From assembly GCA_025927935.1 (NCBI GenBank), contig JAICKM010000477.1, positions 1 through 5,633 of the forward strand: a DNA stretch of 5,633 nt, in the 5' to 3' direction. A model generated the notes under the pieces. The model did no database searches, was not told the origin of the DNA, and saw only the letters and a list, made by a program, of their open reading frames with translations. This document shows, piece after piece, positions 5,285 through 5,633 of the stretch. A program made the translations under genes and the position numbers. This DNA is from Chloroflexia bacterium. GTDB taxonomy: Bacteria > Chloroflexota > Chloroflexia > QHBQ01 > JADMIH01. Positions within the stretch are counted from its first letter, which is position 1; each line of letters starts with the position of its first letter.

Positions 5285-5290
5285 ATTATA
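5285..5290 (-). promoter_or_regulatory. -10 box of the acetyltransferase promoter
   Basis: The minus strand reads a perfect TATAAT at 5290-5285, about 25 bases before the start codon. Transcription would begin near 5278, leaving a leader of under 20 bases that still holds the GGGAGG site. No convincing -35 box lies 17 bases upstream. An inverted repeat fills the spacer region instead. Confidence 0.55.
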
Positions 5291-5292
5291 CG

Positions 5293-5310
5293 CGGCGGCT
5301 CATGCCGCCG
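5293..5310. repeat. Inverted repeat in the divergent promoter region, operator candidate
   Basis: CGGCGGC (5293-5299) and GCCGCCG (5304-5310) are exact inverse complements separated by TCAT. The site lies just upstream of the acetyltransferase -10 box, where the -35 spacer would be, and about 50 bases upstream of the divergent aminotransferase -10. A repressor site is possible. In GC-rich DNA a 7-bp match is not strong evidence. Confidence 0.4.
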
Positions 5311-5356
5311 GCTATGCTTGCGAAGGCCGCCGCGGTCTCATTACCCGGCCCGCCTG

Positions 5357-5365
5357 TGGTATACT
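5357..5365 (+). promoter_or_regulatory. Extended -10 promoter of the aminotransferase gene
   Basis: TGGTATACT at 5357-5365 is an extended -10 box. The -35 position is poor. The surrounding TGTGGTATA also occurs at the left-edge gene promoter on the minus strand, suggesting a shared promoter style in this genome. Transcription would start near 5372, giving a leader of about 75 bases. Confidence 0.55.
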
Positions 5366-5388
5366 GGGGGATACAGTGCAATGTTGCC

Positions 5389-5416
5389 CTGCCGTGCCGC
5401 TCCCTGGGCGCGGCAG
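5389..5416 (+). promoter_or_regulatory. Leader hairpin upstream of the aminotransferase
   Basis: CTGCCGTG (5389-5396) pairs with CGCGGCAG (5409-5416) through seven Watson-Crick pairs and one G-U pair, with a 12-base loop. It lies within the predicted leader, 16 bases before the AGGAG ribosome-binding site. There is no T tract, so it is more likely a stabilising or regulatory stem than a terminator. Confidence 0.4.
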
Positions 5417-5446
5417 CATGAACCCGTTCAAAGGAGAACGTGCCCC

Positions 5447-5633
5447 GTGAAACTTGCCGCCCGCATCAGCAATCTCCCGCCCTACGTATTCGCCGCCATG
5501 GGCAAGCGCATCGCCGAGCGCCGCGCCCGCGGCGACCAGGTTATCAACTTCGGCATGGGCGACCCCGATGTGCCGATGCCGGAGAACCTGGTGGACGCCG
5601 TCTGCGCCGCGGCCCACGACCCGCGGATGCACC
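5447..5633 (+). CDS. Class I/II PLP aminotransferase, N-terminal part (cut by the window edge)
   Basis: The gene starts at GTG 5447, with AGGAG (5432-5436) ten bases upstream, and runs off the right edge after 62 codons. The N-terminus reads MKLAARISNLPPYVFAAMGK, then an IAERRARGDQVINFGMGDPD segment. This pattern (a PPY-F segment, a helix, then INxGxGDPD) opens fold type I aminotransferases of the aspartate or LL-diaminopimelate aminotransferase group. Those enzymes use pyridoxal phosphate in the cytosol to move amino groups between amino acids and 2-oxo acids. The PLP-binding lysine and substrate-determining residues lie outside the window, so the exact substrate cannot be read. Diaminopimelate aminotransferase is a common annotation for such proteins in this kind of organism. 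It is divergent from the acetyltransferase gene. Confidence 0.85.
   Translation, partial: MKLAARISNLPPYVFAAMGKRIAERRARGDQVINFGMGDPDVPMPENLVDAVCAAAHDPRMH

Overview
This is a GC-rich bacterial window with compact genes, TTGACA-N17-TATAxT or extended -10 promoters, and low-complexity Pro/Ala/Thr-rich protein segments. The best-supported content is an FMN-riboswitch-controlled ABC transport operon with the ribX-ribY layout. I know that layout from Chloroflexus and its relatives, so Chloroflexota is the most likely source. This placement is inferred from gene content and was not tested by phylogeny.

Layout from left to right. Positions 1-85 hold the start of a minus-strand gene that runs off the left edge. 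It has a TTG start, a perfect AAGGAGGT ribosome-binding site and an extended -10 promoter. A divergent promoter at 335-363 drives a plus-strand gene (412-1827). Its product is a single-pass membrane protein with a short TPR-like cytoplasmic head, a proline-rich linker, one transmembrane helix and an outer helical domain. This gene converges on the transport operon. Between the two stop codons (1825-2076) lies an inverted element whose arms are tandem heptamers (consensus TGGTCAG). The arms begin with the same TAGCGGTCAG at both stop codons, and the element encloses a short palindrome and a bidirectional terminator.

The minus-strand operon is read from right to left: promoter (4458-4430), FMN aptamer (4404-4279), an expression platform with an intrinsic terminator (4144-4112), the permease ribX (4083-3238) and the lipoprotein binding protein ribY (3153-2074). 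The platform carries a near-complementary copy of the 3' end of the aptamer (an antiterminator candidate) and a second helix that hides the ribX ribosome-binding site. The expected logic is that FMN binding stops transcription, and perhaps translation, of a flavin importer. No ATP-binding subunit is present, so the energising ATPase must be encoded elsewhere.

Upstream on the same strand is a GNAT-family acetyltransferase (5260-4679). A second intergenic element separates it from the riboswitch: perfect 30-bp inverted repeats, built from GCAGAG units, around a 113-bp core. A divergent promoter region (5285-5446) with a palindrome and a leader hairpin separates the acetyltransferase from the start of a class I/II PLP aminotransferase, which runs off the right edge.

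The most noteworthy signals are the layered riboswitch platform, the ATPase-less importer, and the two unrelated inverted-repeat intergenic elements placed against gene ends.
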